DNA from: Candidatus Moraniibacteriota bacterium
GTDB lineage: Bacteria; Patescibacteria; Paceibacteria; Moranbacterales; UBA2206
Direction of reading: 5' to 3'
Length of the DNA: 64,000 nucleotides
Assembly (NCBI GenBank): GCA_030645735.1
Contig: JAUSNP010000006.1
Span: forward strand, 1-64,000
The notes below the pieces were generated by a model. That model had not been told where the DNA came from. It saw only the letters and a program-made list of their open reading frames with translations, and did no database searches. Position numbers and translations under genes: made by a program. Shown piece by piece: positions 23,274-32,212 of this stretch; within the stretch, counting starts at the first letter, position 1, and every line of letters begins with the position of its first letter.

Positions 23274-24569
23274 ATGACAATGGATACTAACAAAAACCAA
23301 CAAAAAGAATTCAGCAATATTTTCCCAATCACATCCTTGGTCTTACCTGACCATACTCTTTTTGAAATGCTTTATGATCAAGACAACCGGCAAACAAATT
23401 TCATCAAATGGAAAGCTGGCGAAACCGAAGTAGCCCATTCATTCAAGCTGGAAGAAGATTGGAAGATCGTCCCGTATCGACCGGAAAACCCTTTGCTACA
23501 CCAGCGGATTATTCTTTTTCCCACAGAAACCCAGGAGTATTCAGATGATGAAACCCTAATCCGGGAAATCCAATCTTTCATTCATCGCTATGTAGACGTT
23601 TCCGAGACTTTCGAACTCGTTGCTGTCTACTATGTCCTGTTGACGTGGATATATGACACATTCAATGAAATTCCATATTTGCGCGTGAGAGGTGACTATG
23701 GCAGCGGCAAGACCCGCTTTCTGCAAACCGTTGGCAGTATTTGCTACAAGCCGATTTTTGCTTCTGGCGCTTCAACCGTGGCTCCACTTTTCCATATTCT
23801 CGATCAGGTAGGCGGCACCCTTATTTTGGATGAGGGCGACTTTCGTTTTAGTGACGAACGAGCTGACATTGCTAAAATCCTCAACAATGGCAATGCCAAA
23901 GGATTTCCGGTTCTAAGGTGTGAAAAAATCAACCAGCGCGAGTTTGCACCTCGTGCATACACCATCTATGGCCCTAAAATTGTGGCGTCCCGGCATGACT
24001 ATGATGATTTCGCACTGGAGAGCCGGTTTATCACTGAAGATGTCGGACTCGCTGGGGTGCGCGATGATATTCCAATTACTCTACCGATAATTTTCCAGCA
24101 TGAAGCCCAGGAACTGAGAAACAAATTACTTTTGTGGCGGTTTCATAATTTCAGCCGGCAGCGCTTTCCGGAAGCCCATGTTGATCCAAAGATTGACAAA
24201 AGGATCAGTCAGATATTCGCCCCGCTTCTAAGTCTCGTTTCTGACCAGGACATTCGAGCCAAAATTGCGAGACTTGCAAGGGACAAAAGCGACGAGATTC
24301 GCAGTGACAGAGGATTTCAGAAGGAGGCCGATGTTCTTATGGCCATTCGAGCGTGTTTGAAAGATGAGCCGATGACAATCTCAGCCATCACCCAAACTTT
24401 CACAAAGCAGTCGGGATTCAATTATGAGCGGCAAATAACGCCGAAATGGATTGGATCAGTGATCCGCAAAAAGCTTCGGCTCCGCACTCGAAAAAAGAAC
24501 GGGATTTACGTGTTGGGAGAGAATCAGAAAGAAAAGCTCAAACTCCTTTTCAAAAAATACAATCTCTAA
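23274..24569 (+). CDS. P-loop ATPase resembling phage/plasmid replication helicases
   Basis: 431 residues from ATG 23274 (a second ATG follows at 23280). Walker A VRGDYGSGKTRFLQ near residue 140, Walker B GGTLILDEGDF near 180, and an arginine-rich sensor region with FAPRAYTIYGPKIVASRHD. This matches the DUF3631/primase-helicase type ATPases found on mobile elements. The C-terminal ~100 residues look like a winged helix (MTISAITQTFTKQSG). Divergent from the recombinase; probably the element's replication or maintenance protein. Confidence 0.75.
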   Translation: MTMDTNKNQQKEFSNIFPITSLVLPDHTLFEMLYDQDNRQTNFIKWKAGETEVAHSFKLEEDWKIVPYRPENPLLHQRIILFPTETQEYSDDETLIREIQSFIHRYVDVSETFELVAVYYVLLTWIYDTFNEIPYLRVRGDYGSGKTRFLQTVGSICYKPIFASGASTVAPLFHILDQVGGTLILDEGDFRFSDERADIAKILNNGNAKGFPVLRCEKINQREFAPRAYTIYGPKIVASRHDYDDFALESRFITEDVGLAGVRDDIPITLPIIFQHEAQELRNKLLLWRFHNFSRQRFPEAHVDPKIDKRISQIFAPLLSLVSDQDIRAKIARLARDKSDEIRSDRGFQKEADVLMAIRACLKDEPMTISAITQTFTKQSGFNYERQITPKWIGSVIRKKLRLRTRKKNGIYVLGENQKEKLKLLFKKYNL

Positions 24570-24571
24570 AC

Positions 24572-24595
24572 AGGACTTAGGGACTTCAGGGACTT
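24572..24595. repeat. Left arm of a 24-bp inverted repeat
   Basis: AGGACTTAGGGACTTCAGGG then ACTT. It matches 23 of 24 bases of the complement at 26702-26725 and is internally built from three GGACTT-like units. Confidence 0.85.
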
Positions 24596-24658
24596 TGTCC
24601 GATGGCCAGCGAGATATATGTCCACAAACTTCCGCGTGACAGGTTGTGATTTTAATGA

Positions 24659-25291
24659 CTATAGAGGCACAAACACGGGCGGGAAAACCCTTCTTGCAAT
24701 GAAAACTCCGACTATTCCTACTCCGGGAAATCTCTCAAGGAGCAAGGATTTCATGGCTTTAAAGTGCGCACCAGTAGTTAGCACATCATCGAATATAGCT
24801 ATGCTTGACGGGATTGGATTCGTCAGGGCCTCGTTTATAGAATATCTCATGCGTATTTCATTTGGAGATGGACGGTCATTTGTATCGTGACTGGCAACAA
24901 AACTATTTTTCTGACACACAAGCTCTCTAATATCCAAGTGCTTTGCAGGGTCAATTTGTTGTAATATTTGCGTTATCCTAGCGTCATACGCGGGATCAGC
25001 GGGGCTTTTTGATGGTGGAATTGGAACTAGAGTAGTTGTTTCTAGCCATGAACTTTTCAAACCACGTTTAATTATCTGGCCGCATTTTCTGATTGCTTCT
25101 TCTTTCCAATACCATTGGTTAGTTCCCCTATGTTCCGGAGATTTTTTTATATTTAATATCAATGAATTGGTATCACTATATTTAAACCCGCCACCACTGG
25201 TATAATCACCATGGTAAACACAGATATCACCAGGTTCAAGATAATAATGATCCGGAAATGTAAATTCATCAATGAGCGTAAACAAAGTCAT
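24659..25291 (-). CDS. ComF-type phosphoribosyltransferase
   Basis: 210 residues. The PRPP-binding loop SIAIFDDVLTTGAHFKAM near residue 170 is diagnostic of type I phosphoribosyltransferases, and LVPIPPSKSP at about residue 90 matches ComF relatives. There is no ComF zinc ribbon. Its start overlaps the end of the dprA-like gene by 23 bases, so it is the second gene of that operon. A PRTase joined to DprA outside a competence locus suggests a dedicated two-gene function, possibly defence, rather than DNA uptake. Confidence 0.82.
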   Translation of the reverse strand: MTLFTLIDEFTFPDHYYLEPGDICVYHGDYTSGGGFKYSDTNSLILNIKKSPEHRGTNQWYWKEEAIRKCGQIIKRGLKSSWLETTTLVPIPPSKSPADPAYDARITQILQQIDPAKHLDIRELVCQKNSFVASHDTNDRPSPNEIRMRYSINEALTNPIPSSIAIFDDVLTTGAHFKAMKSLLLERFPGVGIVGVFIARRVFPPVFVPL

Positions 25292-26192
25292 TTTTCAAAT
25301 GTTTCTTTATGTCTTCATAATCAACTACTCTAATTGCGCCGAGCTTTTCAAATCTCGCGGGCCAAGTAATGTCTGAACGCTTGAAGCAGCTATCAAGAAT
25401 GAAAAGCTTTCGCTTTTGATATAATGCCGCTTGGGCCTGTATTAGTGTCCCAGATGTATCGCTTGCTTCAACAATAATGGTAGCTTTAGTAAGAGCAGAC
25501 ATAGTCTTGTTTCTTTCCGGAAAAAACAACCGATTATGCGTATATATTTGCTGAGAATAACGAAACACTGGCACTTGGCTGATAAGTAAATACTTTGAAG
25601 AAATTAATTTTTGTAAATCGTAATTTTCTTTTGGGTATACCTCAGATATAGGCGTCCCAATAACAGCAATAGTCAAGCCTCCTTCCTCAATCGCTGTTCT
25701 GTGTGCTGTTGTATCAATCCCTTGGGCTAACCCTGAAACTATCGTAAAGTTGTCTTTTACAAGATGTTTAACAAGTTTCACGGTTCTCTTGATACCAGCT
25801 TCAGATGGTTTTCTACTTCCGACGATTGCAACAGAAGGGGTTTCAACGAGATTCCACCATCCTTGGTAGTAAAGCAGTTCAACAGGATGCATAGCTTGGC
25901 GAAGTTTTTCTGGGTATTCACCTGCATGGTGAATCCGAACACCAAAAGATTTAATATTGGCAGAATTGAGCATTTCGAAGACTTTCTGCCCCATATCCTC
26001 GGCCTCAGAGCGCTCGACAAAATCTGATGGCAACGAATTGGGATGCTCCCTGAAAATATCCGCAATCTTTTTAAATGTCGCCCCTTGCTTTGCCCATAAA
26101 ACTTCATAGGCACCAAGCTCTAATTTAGGAGAGACGACCATTGAAATCAGGGCATCGTTAGTCCCAGTTTTTAGTAAATCTAGTTGCTGCAT
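25269..26192 (-). CDS. DprA/Smf-family protein
   Basis: 307 residues. Rossmann-like DprA fold: SVAIVGSRKPSEAG, TIVSGLAQGIDTTAHRTAIE, TIAVIGTPISEVYP, and the FFPERNKTMSALTKATIIVE region. Relatives bind single-stranded DNA and load RecA in transformation. Here it lies on an island next to a phosphoribosyltransferase and a short Ser/Lys-rich protein, away from competence genes. First gene of a two-gene overlap. Confidence 0.88.
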   Translation of the reverse strand: MQQLDLLKTGTNDALISMVVSPKLELGAYEVLWAKQGATFKKIADIFREHPNSLPSDFVERSEAEDMGQKVFEMLNSANIKSFGVRIHHAGEYPEKLRQAMHPVELLYYQGWWNLVETPSVAIVGSRKPSEAGIKRTVKLVKHLVKDNFTIVSGLAQGIDTTAHRTAIEEGGLTIAVIGTPISEVYPKENYDLQKLISSKYLLISQVPVFRYSQQIYTHNRLFFPERNKTMSALTKATIIVEASDTSGTLIQAQAALYQKRKLFILDSCFKRSDITWPARFEKLGAIRVVDYEDIKKHLKNDFVYAH

Positions 26193-26330
26193 ACGTAGAA
26201 CCCTAAAGCTTAAGAGGCGAACCGAATAGATTTATAGATAACGATGGACTTTAACATTTTTGGGTTGGATCGCAAGAGCATTGTAGCTAGACGAAGTTCA
26301 CATTATTTCTACAAGATGCGATTATCGAAA

Positions 26331-26579
26331 CTACCGATCTTTGCTTGACTGCGACAAAACAGACGCAGCTAAAGTTTTGGTGTCATCACTATATTTATCA
26401 CTTTGCAGAACTTTTGAGGCCTTGGTTTCGAGTTCCGCCCCTGTTTGCTTGCAAGTGTTCGTCTGAGAAATAACTGATGCTGCAAGGCTTTTCGCAATCT
26501 GCGATGCCTTGGAATCTGTCAAAGTGTTAGCGGCAAGTTTAGCGACTTTGGAAGATGATTGCTTCGTATTTTTGTTCAT
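26331..26579 (-). CDS. Small Ser/Lys-rich hypothetical protein of the DprA module
   Basis: 82 residues beginning MNKNTKQSSSKVAKLAANTL. Two similar halves, each with KASQIAKSLAASVISQ- and KTLAASVLSQ-like segments. I recall near relatives as short genes on islands of many bacteria, but cannot cite function. GGAGG precedes it; GTG 26582 is an alternative start. It sits 138 bases upstream of dprA, same strand. Confidence 0.75.
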   Translation of the reverse strand: MNKNTKQSSSKVAKLAANTLTDSKASQIAKSLAASVISQTNTCKQTGAELETKASKVLQSDKYSDDTKTLAASVLSQSSKDR

Positions 26580-26701
26580 CACGAATAACCTCCATAATTT
26601 TGTTAAGCGGGAAAAAGAAACTTATTTTTTGTATACCCGTTCCGCGCAAAAAATCAATGCTGTTGCTAGATTGACTAATATTCAACACCTTTACGTCTTT
26701 C

Positions 26702-26725
26702 AAGTCCCTAAAGTCCCTAAGTCCT
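26702..26725. repeat. Right arm of the 24-bp inverted repeat
   Basis: AAGTCCCTAAAGTCCCTAAG then TCCT; complement of 24572-24595 with one mismatch. Together they bracket the DprA-phosphoribosyltransferase module. Confidence 0.85.
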
Positions 26726-26841
26726 TATTTTCCCATAAAAGTTTGCCGATTTGACAAAAACACCAGTCTTTGCCCTGATATCATTCGGGTATATTCTGGA
26801 CTCAGGGTGGCCACCCTATTTAATTCATTAATATTACGGCT

Positions 26842-27180
26842 ATGTCATCTCCAAAGCTGGGAAGCTATTTGCGCACCTACCGGATCAAGTCCGGCCTTAC
26901 GCAAAAAGATGTAGCTGCGCTCCTAGGCCTGGAAACTGGTAGCACAATTTCCAGAACCGAGAAGGGCAACGGCACTCCTTCCGTCAAAGTAATTTTGGGA
27001 TATTGTGTGCTTTTCGAAGCACACCCCCAAGAGCTGGTGCCGGGGATTATCCTCGACATTGAAAACACAATCCATGCCGGTGCGCATACCTTAGAGGGAC
27101 AGCTCAAGAAACGCCAGAAAACACCTATGGTGCTGGTGCGTCTCAGGTTTCTCGAAAAGCTATCCCAACTCATGGGATGA
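26842..27180 (+). CDS. XRE-family helix-turn-helix regulator
   Basis: 112 residues. HTH at residues ~8-60: LRTYRIKSGLTQKDVAALLG, STISRTEKGNGTPSV. The remainder is a short helical tail. First gene of a rightward run with ruvC-like and radC-like genes (18 and 12 base gaps), so probably the operon regulator. Confidence 0.88.
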   Translation: MSSPKLGSYLRTYRIKSGLTQKDVAALLGLETGSTISRTEKGNGTPSVKVILGYCVLFEAHPQELVPGIILDIENTIHAGAHTLEGQLKKRQKTPMVLVRLRFLEKLSQLMG

Positions 27181-27198
27181 CCGTATGCCACCAGAAGT

Positions 27199-27708
27199 AT
27201 GAATAATTCACATGAGGTGGAGGTTCACAAGTTAGCCCTTGCCATCGATCCTACCTCACGGGGTTTTGGTTATGCTCTTTTTGAAGGTCCGCAAACTCCC
27301 CTTGATTGGGGAACCACTGAAATTCGCTCCGATCAGAATCAGAAATCCCTGGAGCGTATCACAAAGCTAATCCGATTCTATCATCCCGAAGTTTTGATTC
27401 TGGAAGACTGCTCAAAAGCGCAAGGCCGCCGCTGCGAAAGAACCAAAATTCTCCTCGATCAAATCGCCGAATATGCCCAGAGCCAAAAAATTCCGCTTGT
27501 GAAGTATTCGTCTGACCGGGTCAGGGAAGTCTTCTCCTTCTTCGACGTTAATAACAAGCAACAAATCGCACAAAGAATTTGCGAGTGGCTGCCCGAATTG
27601 GCACCCCGCATTCCGCCCGAAAGAAAACCTTGGATGAGCGAAGATCGGCGCATGGGCATCTTCGATGCCGTAGCCCTGATTCTCACCTACTATTACCTCG
27701 AAGAATAA
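27199..27708 (+). CDS. RuvC-like resolvase/RNase H-fold nuclease
   Basis: 169 residues. LALAIDPTSRGFGYALFEG (Asp17), PEVLILEDCSK (Glu69) and RMGIFDAVAL near residue 157 give the RuvC acidic triad. Length is close to RuvC, but sequence is distant from chromosomal RuvC, so it is likely a mobile-element junction resolvase. Follows the XRE gene; the annotated ATG 27199 fits the fold start. Confidence 0.82.
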   Translation: MNNSHEVEVHKLALAIDPTSRGFGYALFEGPQTPLDWGTTEIRSDQNQKSLERITKLIRFYHPEVLILEDCSKAQGRRCERTKILLDQIAEYAQSQKIPLVKYSSDRVREVFSFFDVNNKQQIAQRICEWLPELAPRIPPERKPWMSEDRRMGIFDAVALILTYYYLEE

Positions 27709-27720
27709 GGAGAAACGACC

Positions 27721-28209
27721 ATGAGAAAGATTTCAACAAGAGAGCGCAGGTTTGTATTTGAGCAACCAGTCAGCGAGGATGAGATTTTGAGCCTGGCCAG
27801 AGAAATCACGACATCTCGATTGATTCGTGCCGGACCTCATATTTCATCATCTCAGTTGGCCAAGGACTTCTTGAGCCAACTGATCGGCAACAACGACCGC
27901 GAAGTGTATGCGGTAATCTACCTAAATTTACGCCGCCGAATCATTGCTTACGAAGAGTTGTTTCGCGGCACAATCAACGGCACCACCGTATATCCAAGAG
28001 AAATTGTCATCCGAGTTCTTTTCCACAACGCTGTCGCTGTAATCCTAGCCCACAATCACCCCAGCGGTGATCCTGCCCCCAGTTCTGAAGACCATCTTAT
28101 CACCAAGCACGTGAAAGAGGCGCTGGCCTTGGTACAAGCCCGCCTTCTCGATCACTTGATCCTGGCGGGCTCAGCCTGGACCAGTTTCGCGGATAGTGGG
28201 CTTCTTTAG
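27721..28209 (+). CDS. RadC-like JAB/MPN-domain protein
   Basis: 162 residues. The metal site AHNHPSGDPAPSSED (HNHPSG, ~residues 103-117) and DHLILAG are standard for RadC-like (DUF2466) proteins; the N-terminal HhH domain of full-length RadC is absent, as in island copies. AAGGAGAAACGACC before the ATG. Family role unresolved; often found near restriction and integrase genes. Confidence 0.93.
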   Translation: MRKISTRERRFVFEQPVSEDEILSLAREITTSRLIRAGPHISSSQLAKDFLSQLIGNNDREVYAVIYLNLRRRIIAYEELFRGTINGTTVYPREIVIRVLFHNAVAVILAHNHPSGDPAPSSEDHLITKHVKEALALVQARLLDHLILAGSAWTSFADSGLL

Positions 28210-28313
28210 TCACATCTTTCCCGAGCAGCTTTCATCCTGTCTGCCCCCGCCATTTGTGGTGGCAACTGGCCTTCCTTGCCCATATTCCAACCCAAACTCA
28301 GAAGGAGAAAACT

Positions 28314-28679
28314 ATGGAATCGACTGCACACGCCCAAGCACCAAGCATCACCGAACGAAAGAGTAGAATTGCATTTTTAAACGACCAATTACGAAAAACT
28401 GGTCTTGGCGGAAAATTTGTTATTACCGGCGGAGTGGCAAGTCTGGGGGATGAAAAGTTAGCTGGCGTTGTAAACGCCATGCGAGAATATGACACCTGGA
28501 GCGAGGACAACGATCCTCATGGTGAGCATGATTTCGGCATGCTAACTCTCGCCAACTCCCAAAAAGTCTTTTTCAAAATAGACTACTATGACACCCGCAT
28601 GGAATTTGGCTCAGACGACCCGGCTGATCCAGAGAAAACAACACGGGTATTGACCTTGATGCTGGCAGAGGAATACTGA
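28314..28679 (+). CDS. DUF3768 protein
   Basis: 121 residues from ATG 28314, with GAAGGAGAAAACT before it (the frame upstream to 28254 has no support). Signature: NDQLRKTGLGGKFVITGGV, NDPHGEHDFG, FFKIDYYDTRMEFGSDD and TRVLTLMLAEEY, all typical of DUF3768. Known to me from proteobacterial islands. Function unknown. Ends at the first copy of the direct-repeat terminator. Confidence 0.9.
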   Translation: MESTAHAQAPSITERKSRIAFLNDQLRKTGLGGKFVITGGVASLGDEKLAGVVNAMREYDTWSEDNDPHGEHDFGMLTLANSQKVFFKIDYYDTRMEFGSDDPADPEKTTRVLTLMLAEEY

Positions 28680-28680
28680 C

Positions 28681-28725
28681 TAATCGTCAAAAAAAGGGAA
28701 CGTGACTACGTTCCCTTAATTTTTT
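28681..28725. repeat. Left copy of a 41-bp direct repeat containing a terminator
   Basis: TAATCGTCAAAAAAAGGGAA then CGTGACTACGTTCCCTTAAT and TTTTT. The stem AAGGGAACGT/ACGTTCCCTT is a strong bidirectional terminator. Matches 36566-36606 except for a two-base A-run difference. Confidence 0.9.
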
Positions 28726-28736
28726 ATTCTTGACCC

Positions 28737-29393
28737 TTATCTGACCTTTGGTTCATTCCAACCATAGACGCCACCTAAATGAAAAGTCACCTGCCCGCCC
28801 TGAGGATATTCCCAATAATCAATAATTCCAGCTTTAACCGAAAGCGGCTCCCCCAATAGATCACGGACCTGACCGTAATTCATGGCCTTGCGAAGAAGTC
28901 TCCATTGAGATAAATTTTTCCACTTGTCGGTAAATACAACGGGCGCACTCTGTGACGTTTCCAGCTGGTGTTCTAAAATATATACTCTTGCCTCAAGATC
29001 TTTAATCTTTTTGTCTACTGAAGAAGATCCACTTTCTTCGTTGGCTTGAATCTTACGAGTTTCTTCAACTGCTTTTATTTCAACCGGATTTTGCACTTTT
29101 ATTGCGGTGGTTGCCGTATCGGCAGGAAGTTCAGTGGCATCTGCAGCTATCGGCGCGACAGAACCTGTTATCCCTTTCCGTAAAAGAGGGTCAACCGTTC
29201 CCGCCTCTCCAGTGTACGGGTTGATATTCCCTTTGGTGGAGTAATTGTTGGAAATGGTGCTGTCGGGAGCCGTGCGATAATGCGGCTGGACATAGGTGCC
29301 ATCTTTACGAACATAGCCCTTAACCTGGACATCCCTGGCGAACACCGAAAGCGGGATTAACAACACCAAAAAGATTGCGATTAAAATTTTCAT
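28737..29393 (-). CDS. Secreted protein with N-terminal KDGTYVQPHYRT motif and SmpA-like C-terminus
   Basis: 218 residues. Signal peptide MKILIAIFLVLLIPLSVFA, cleaved before RDVQVKGY. KGYVRKDGTYVQPHYRTAPD and the YSTKGNINPYTGEAGT segment recur in many proteobacterial exported proteins. A coiled coil at ~110-135; residues ~165-215 (YGQVRDLLGEP, YPQGGQVTFHLGGVYGW) resemble the SmpA/OmlA fold. Starts at ATG 29393, sharing one base with the stop of the upstream Cys-rich gene. Confidence 0.82.
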   Translation of the reverse strand: MKILIAIFLVLLIPLSVFARDVQVKGYVRKDGTYVQPHYRTAPDSTISNNYSTKGNINPYTGEAGTVDPLLRKGITGSVAPIAADATELPADTATTAIKVQNPVEIKAVEETRKIQANEESGSSSVDKKIKDLEARVYILEHQLETSQSAPVVFTDKWKNLSQWRLLRKAMNYGQVRDLLGEPLSVKAGIIDYWEYPQGGQVTFHLGGVYGWNEPKVR

Positions 29394-29659
29394 CAATCAC
29401 AGCCGCAAGACGGACTCAACGTGCCATCACAACATAGGGCGCGGCCCTCGCTGCAACCACATACTCCACCATGCCAAGAACAACACCCTCTTCGCTCAAG
29501 CTCCTGGTCAATAAGCTGGCTGGAGACACAAACCTTTTCTTGGAGGGGTGCTGTCGTTTGATGGATCTGCTCGTTGTCGATGCTTGTTTCAGCTATTGAC
29601 GGTGAATAGTTTAAGCCACAAACAGCAAGCGCCAGACAGAGAATCGCAATCTTTTTCAT
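29393..29659 (-). CDS. Small secreted Cys-rich protein
   Basis: 88 residues from ATG 29659 (AGGAGGAAAGGAA upstream). Signal peptide MKKIAILCLALAVCGLNYSP. The C-terminal third, RRGCCSWHGGVCGCSEGRAL then CCDGTLSPSCGC, is a small disulfide-rich domain I know from exported proteobacterial proteins. Translationally coupled to the 28737 gene. Function unknown. Confidence 0.82.
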   Translation of the reverse strand: MKKIAILCLALAVCGLNYSPSIAETSIDNEQIHQTTAPLQEKVCVSSQLIDQELERRGCCSWHGGVCGCSEGRALCCDGTLSPSCGCD

Positions 29660-29908
29660 TTCCTTTCCTCCTGTTTTGGGTCGGGGCTCATTAACAGAAA
29701 CCGCAAGCACTGTCAGTCCATTGTCTTACCCTTAATGATTAATTTATAGCACTTTATTTTAGCTTATTTGTCAACTTATACCCTTGAATTTCCAAGGTGA
29801 GCCTGCCCGCATTACCTATCAACGCACTTCATTACCCACCGCCCTTAAACCATGTCCTGAGATTCAAGTTTGCCTTCCAAAATTTCGGGCAGCTGGTTAT
29901 AACTCACC

Positions 29909-30340
29909 ATGACTAACAAAAAGACCAAACATAAAGACATCGCCCGGATCGACCAAGAGTCTAAGCGTACTTACGGCTGGTATGTCCGAGTCCGCTACCT
30001 CGGCAAAACCCACAGCAAATTCTTTTCTGACAAGAAATGTGGCGGTAAAGATAATAGCCTGCTGACTGCCGTGGCCTGGCGCGATGCCACAGAGAAAGCG
30101 GTTGGTAAACCCCGGACCGACCGGCACATGGTCACCCAGACCCAGATCAGATCGAATACAGGTGAGGTCGGCGTCCGCCTCAACTCAAAGCATAATCGTT
30201 ACGAAGTCAGTTGGGTAGACAAGGACGGCAAGCAGGGTAAAACCTCAGTCTCGATTACTGCCCATGGGAAGTATGGGGCATTTAAGCTGGCATGTGCGAA
30301 AAGGGCGCAGAAAGAGGCGGAACGAATTGGTGTGGAGTAG
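29909..30340 (+). CDS. AP2-like DNA-binding protein
   Basis: 143 residues, basic. Two half-repeats: RTYGWYVRVRYLGKTHSKFF with DAATEKAV-like helix, and GVRLNSKHNRYEVSWVDKDG with AFKLACAKRAQKEAER. Three strands followed by a helix is the AP2/ERF and integrase amino-terminal layout. A role as regulator or recombination accessory of this block is an inference. No good ribosome site before the ATG. Confidence 0.6.
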   Translation: MTNKKTKHKDIARIDQESKRTYGWYVRVRYLGKTHSKFFSDKKCGGKDNSLLTAVAWRDATEKAVGKPRTDRHMVTQTQIRSNTGEVGVRLNSKHNRYEVSWVDKDGKQGKTSVSITAHGKYGAFKLACAKRAQKEAERIGVE

Positions 30341-30405
30341 CCGCAAGGCAACCGCGTCCTCTTGCTCTCCCCATCAGGGATGAATTAAAAACCACGGAGG
30401 TAGTT

Positions 30406-31356
30406 GTGAAAAAAATCATTTTGATAATTATTCAATTACTTGTCAGTGTGTCCATTGCCTTTGGGCAAGGTAACGGGAAGCTTCAAATCCATTTTATTGA
30501 TGTTGGTCAAGGTGATGCGGCCCTTCTTATTTCACCGAAAGGTGAAACGGTATTGTTTGATAACGGGGTCGCCAAATTTTGCAACATGCCCGTGTCGTAT
30601 TTGCAGCAATTAGGATTGGGTGAAATTGATTATCATATTGCCACGCATTACCACGACGACCATATCGGTTGCTCATCGGAAGTTCTAAGCGTGTTCCCAT
30701 TAAAAAAACAAGCTTTTGACAGGGGATACACATACTCATCAGGTGTATACACAAAATACGAAAAAGCAGTCGGCGCTAAACGAAAGAAAGCAACTCAAGG
30801 CGATAAAATTGTACTCGATTCCACATCTGAAACCCCCGTATACATCGAGTTTGTAGCGTTAAACGGCGGTGGGATAAATACTTCAAACGAGAATGATTTG
30901 AGCCTAGTGTCGGTTGTCCATTATGGCAAGTTCGATGCTGTTATAGGTGGCGACCTAAGTGGGTTTGACGAGAATGATTATAAAGATATTGAAAGCACAG
31001 TGGCCAACAAAGTTGGACAAGTTGAGGTGTATAAAGTTCATCATCATTGTAGCAGCTACAGTACAAATGACACTTGGTTGTCAGTTGTAAAGCCTAAGGT
31101 CGGTATTATTTCGGCGTCAGGGACAATTGGAAGAAACCACAACCATCCGACTCAAAACTGTCTTGAAAGGCTTCATAAAGCAGGTGTGAAAACCTATTGG
31201 ACCGAGATCGGTGGAGGTGCGACCCCTGAGCCTGCATGGGATGTCGTGGGTGGAAACATTGTTGTTGAAGCCGAGCCAAATAAAGATACTTTCACAGTAG
31301 TTTATAATTGGTCTAACAAAGACACATATCCCTTGTGGGAGACGAAAGAACAATAG
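30406..31356 (+). CDS. Secreted ComEC-like metallo-beta-lactamase-fold hydrolase
   Basis: 316 residues, GTG start with ACGGAGGTAGTT before it; the frame back to 30292 overlaps the AP2-like gene and is not needed. Signal peptide KKIILIIIQLLVSVSIAFG. The metal site THYHDDHIG (HxHxDH), VDVGQGDAAL-like IDVGQGDAALL, NDLSLVSVV, VIGGDLSG and KVHHHCSS match the ComEC C-terminal / soluble MBL group that degrades nucleic acids or phosphodiesters. Exported without the ComEC channel. Confidence 0.88.
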   Translation: MKKIILIIIQLLVSVSIAFGQGNGKLQIHFIDVGQGDAALLISPKGETVLFDNGVAKFCNMPVSYLQQLGLGEIDYHIATHYHDDHIGCSSEVLSVFPLKKQAFDRGYTYSSGVYTKYEKAVGAKRKKATQGDKIVLDSTSETPVYIEFVALNGGGINTSNENDLSLVSVVHYGKFDAVIGGDLSGFDENDYKDIESTVANKVGQVEVYKVHHHCSSYSTNDTWLSVVKPKVGIISASGTIGRNHNHPTQNCLERLHKAGVKTYWTEIGGGATPEPAWDVVGGNIVVEAEPNKDTFTVVYNWSNKDTYPLWETKEQ

Positions 31357-31592
31357 CCTAGAAAACTTGGTGAAAGGTAGCTCTCCGCCATATGGTAAGA
31401 GGGTGCATGATAATTGTCAGTGATGTTGAAATTTCACGCGCTGATAAAATAATAGGCCCGGTCTCTTTATAGGGCCACCTGCAATCGCTTTCCATTGCCC
31501 CTGTTTAGAAAAAGGCGAATGACACAATAGGGTTATAGGGTTAAGGTAGGTTAAGCGTGTCAAACGCCCCTGAGACATAATCTGATAGTTTT

Positions 31593-32162
31593 TTACTGCC
31601 CTGTACCCTTCATGGTTTTATCCAAATCAACATCCCCTAAAGGCAAAGAGACAGAGCTTCCAGACTGATAAATAACCAACTTATCACCCTGGACAATAGC
31701 AGAATCACAAGGCAACCAAGCGCCATTTTTCAAGTGTACCTTTTTTATGCTATTGCTATTTCCGCTGCCACTGACAATAGGATCAATGCTACTTCCAACT
31801 GAATTGTTAGATTTGTAAGCATTATTGTCCATAGAAGGCGGAGGTTTAACAGCTGGTGGAGTGCTCGGTGCCGGGGTGTACGTGCTATACCCACCACCAC
31901 TACCAGAATAATGACTTGAATGACTGGCATGGCTTCGATGACTTGAGTGGCTACGATGGCCAGCAAGCACCATATTGCCAGAATCATTAGCTCCTCCTTG
32001 CATAAGGAAAAGATCCGGTTTTTCAGATCTTCTCAGAGGCATTGTCGCAAGCATGCGAACAAATTCGGTTTGCATTGCCTGGCTTTTGCTGGAATCAAGC
32101 CCGAGCATCGTCAGAGAGAACACAATCATAGCCCAAATTTTCAACATCACCCATCTAGCCAT
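31593..32162 (-). CDS. hxsA: His-Xaa-Ser repeat peptide precursor HxsA
   Basis: 189 residues. Hydrophobic signal-like segment MLKIWAMIVFSLTMLGLDSS; residues 69-86 are six tandem H-x-S triplets (HRS HSS HRS HAS HSS HYS), followed by a Gly/Ser/Pro-rich linker and a C-terminal domain with VHLKNGAWLPCDS and LPLGDVDLDKTMKG. This is the expected substrate of the His-Xaa-Ser radical SAM system; the two maturases lie directly upstream on the same strand. The modification and final location are unknown; export is inferred from the signal. Confidence 0.9.
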   Translation of the reverse strand: MARWVMLKIWAMIVFSLTMLGLDSSKSQAMQTEFVRMLATMPLRRSEKPDLFLMQGGANDSGNMVLAGHRSHSSHRSHASHSSHYSGSGGGYSTYTPAPSTPPAVKPPPSMDNNAYKSNNSVGSSIDPIVSGSGNSNSIKKVHLKNGAWLPCDSAIVQGDKLVIYQSGSSVSLPLGDVDLDKTMKGTGQ

Positions 32163-32212
32163 TAGTATGCCCCTTTCCTGATGTTGTTGATAACATTATG
32201 ACACCGGTTCTA

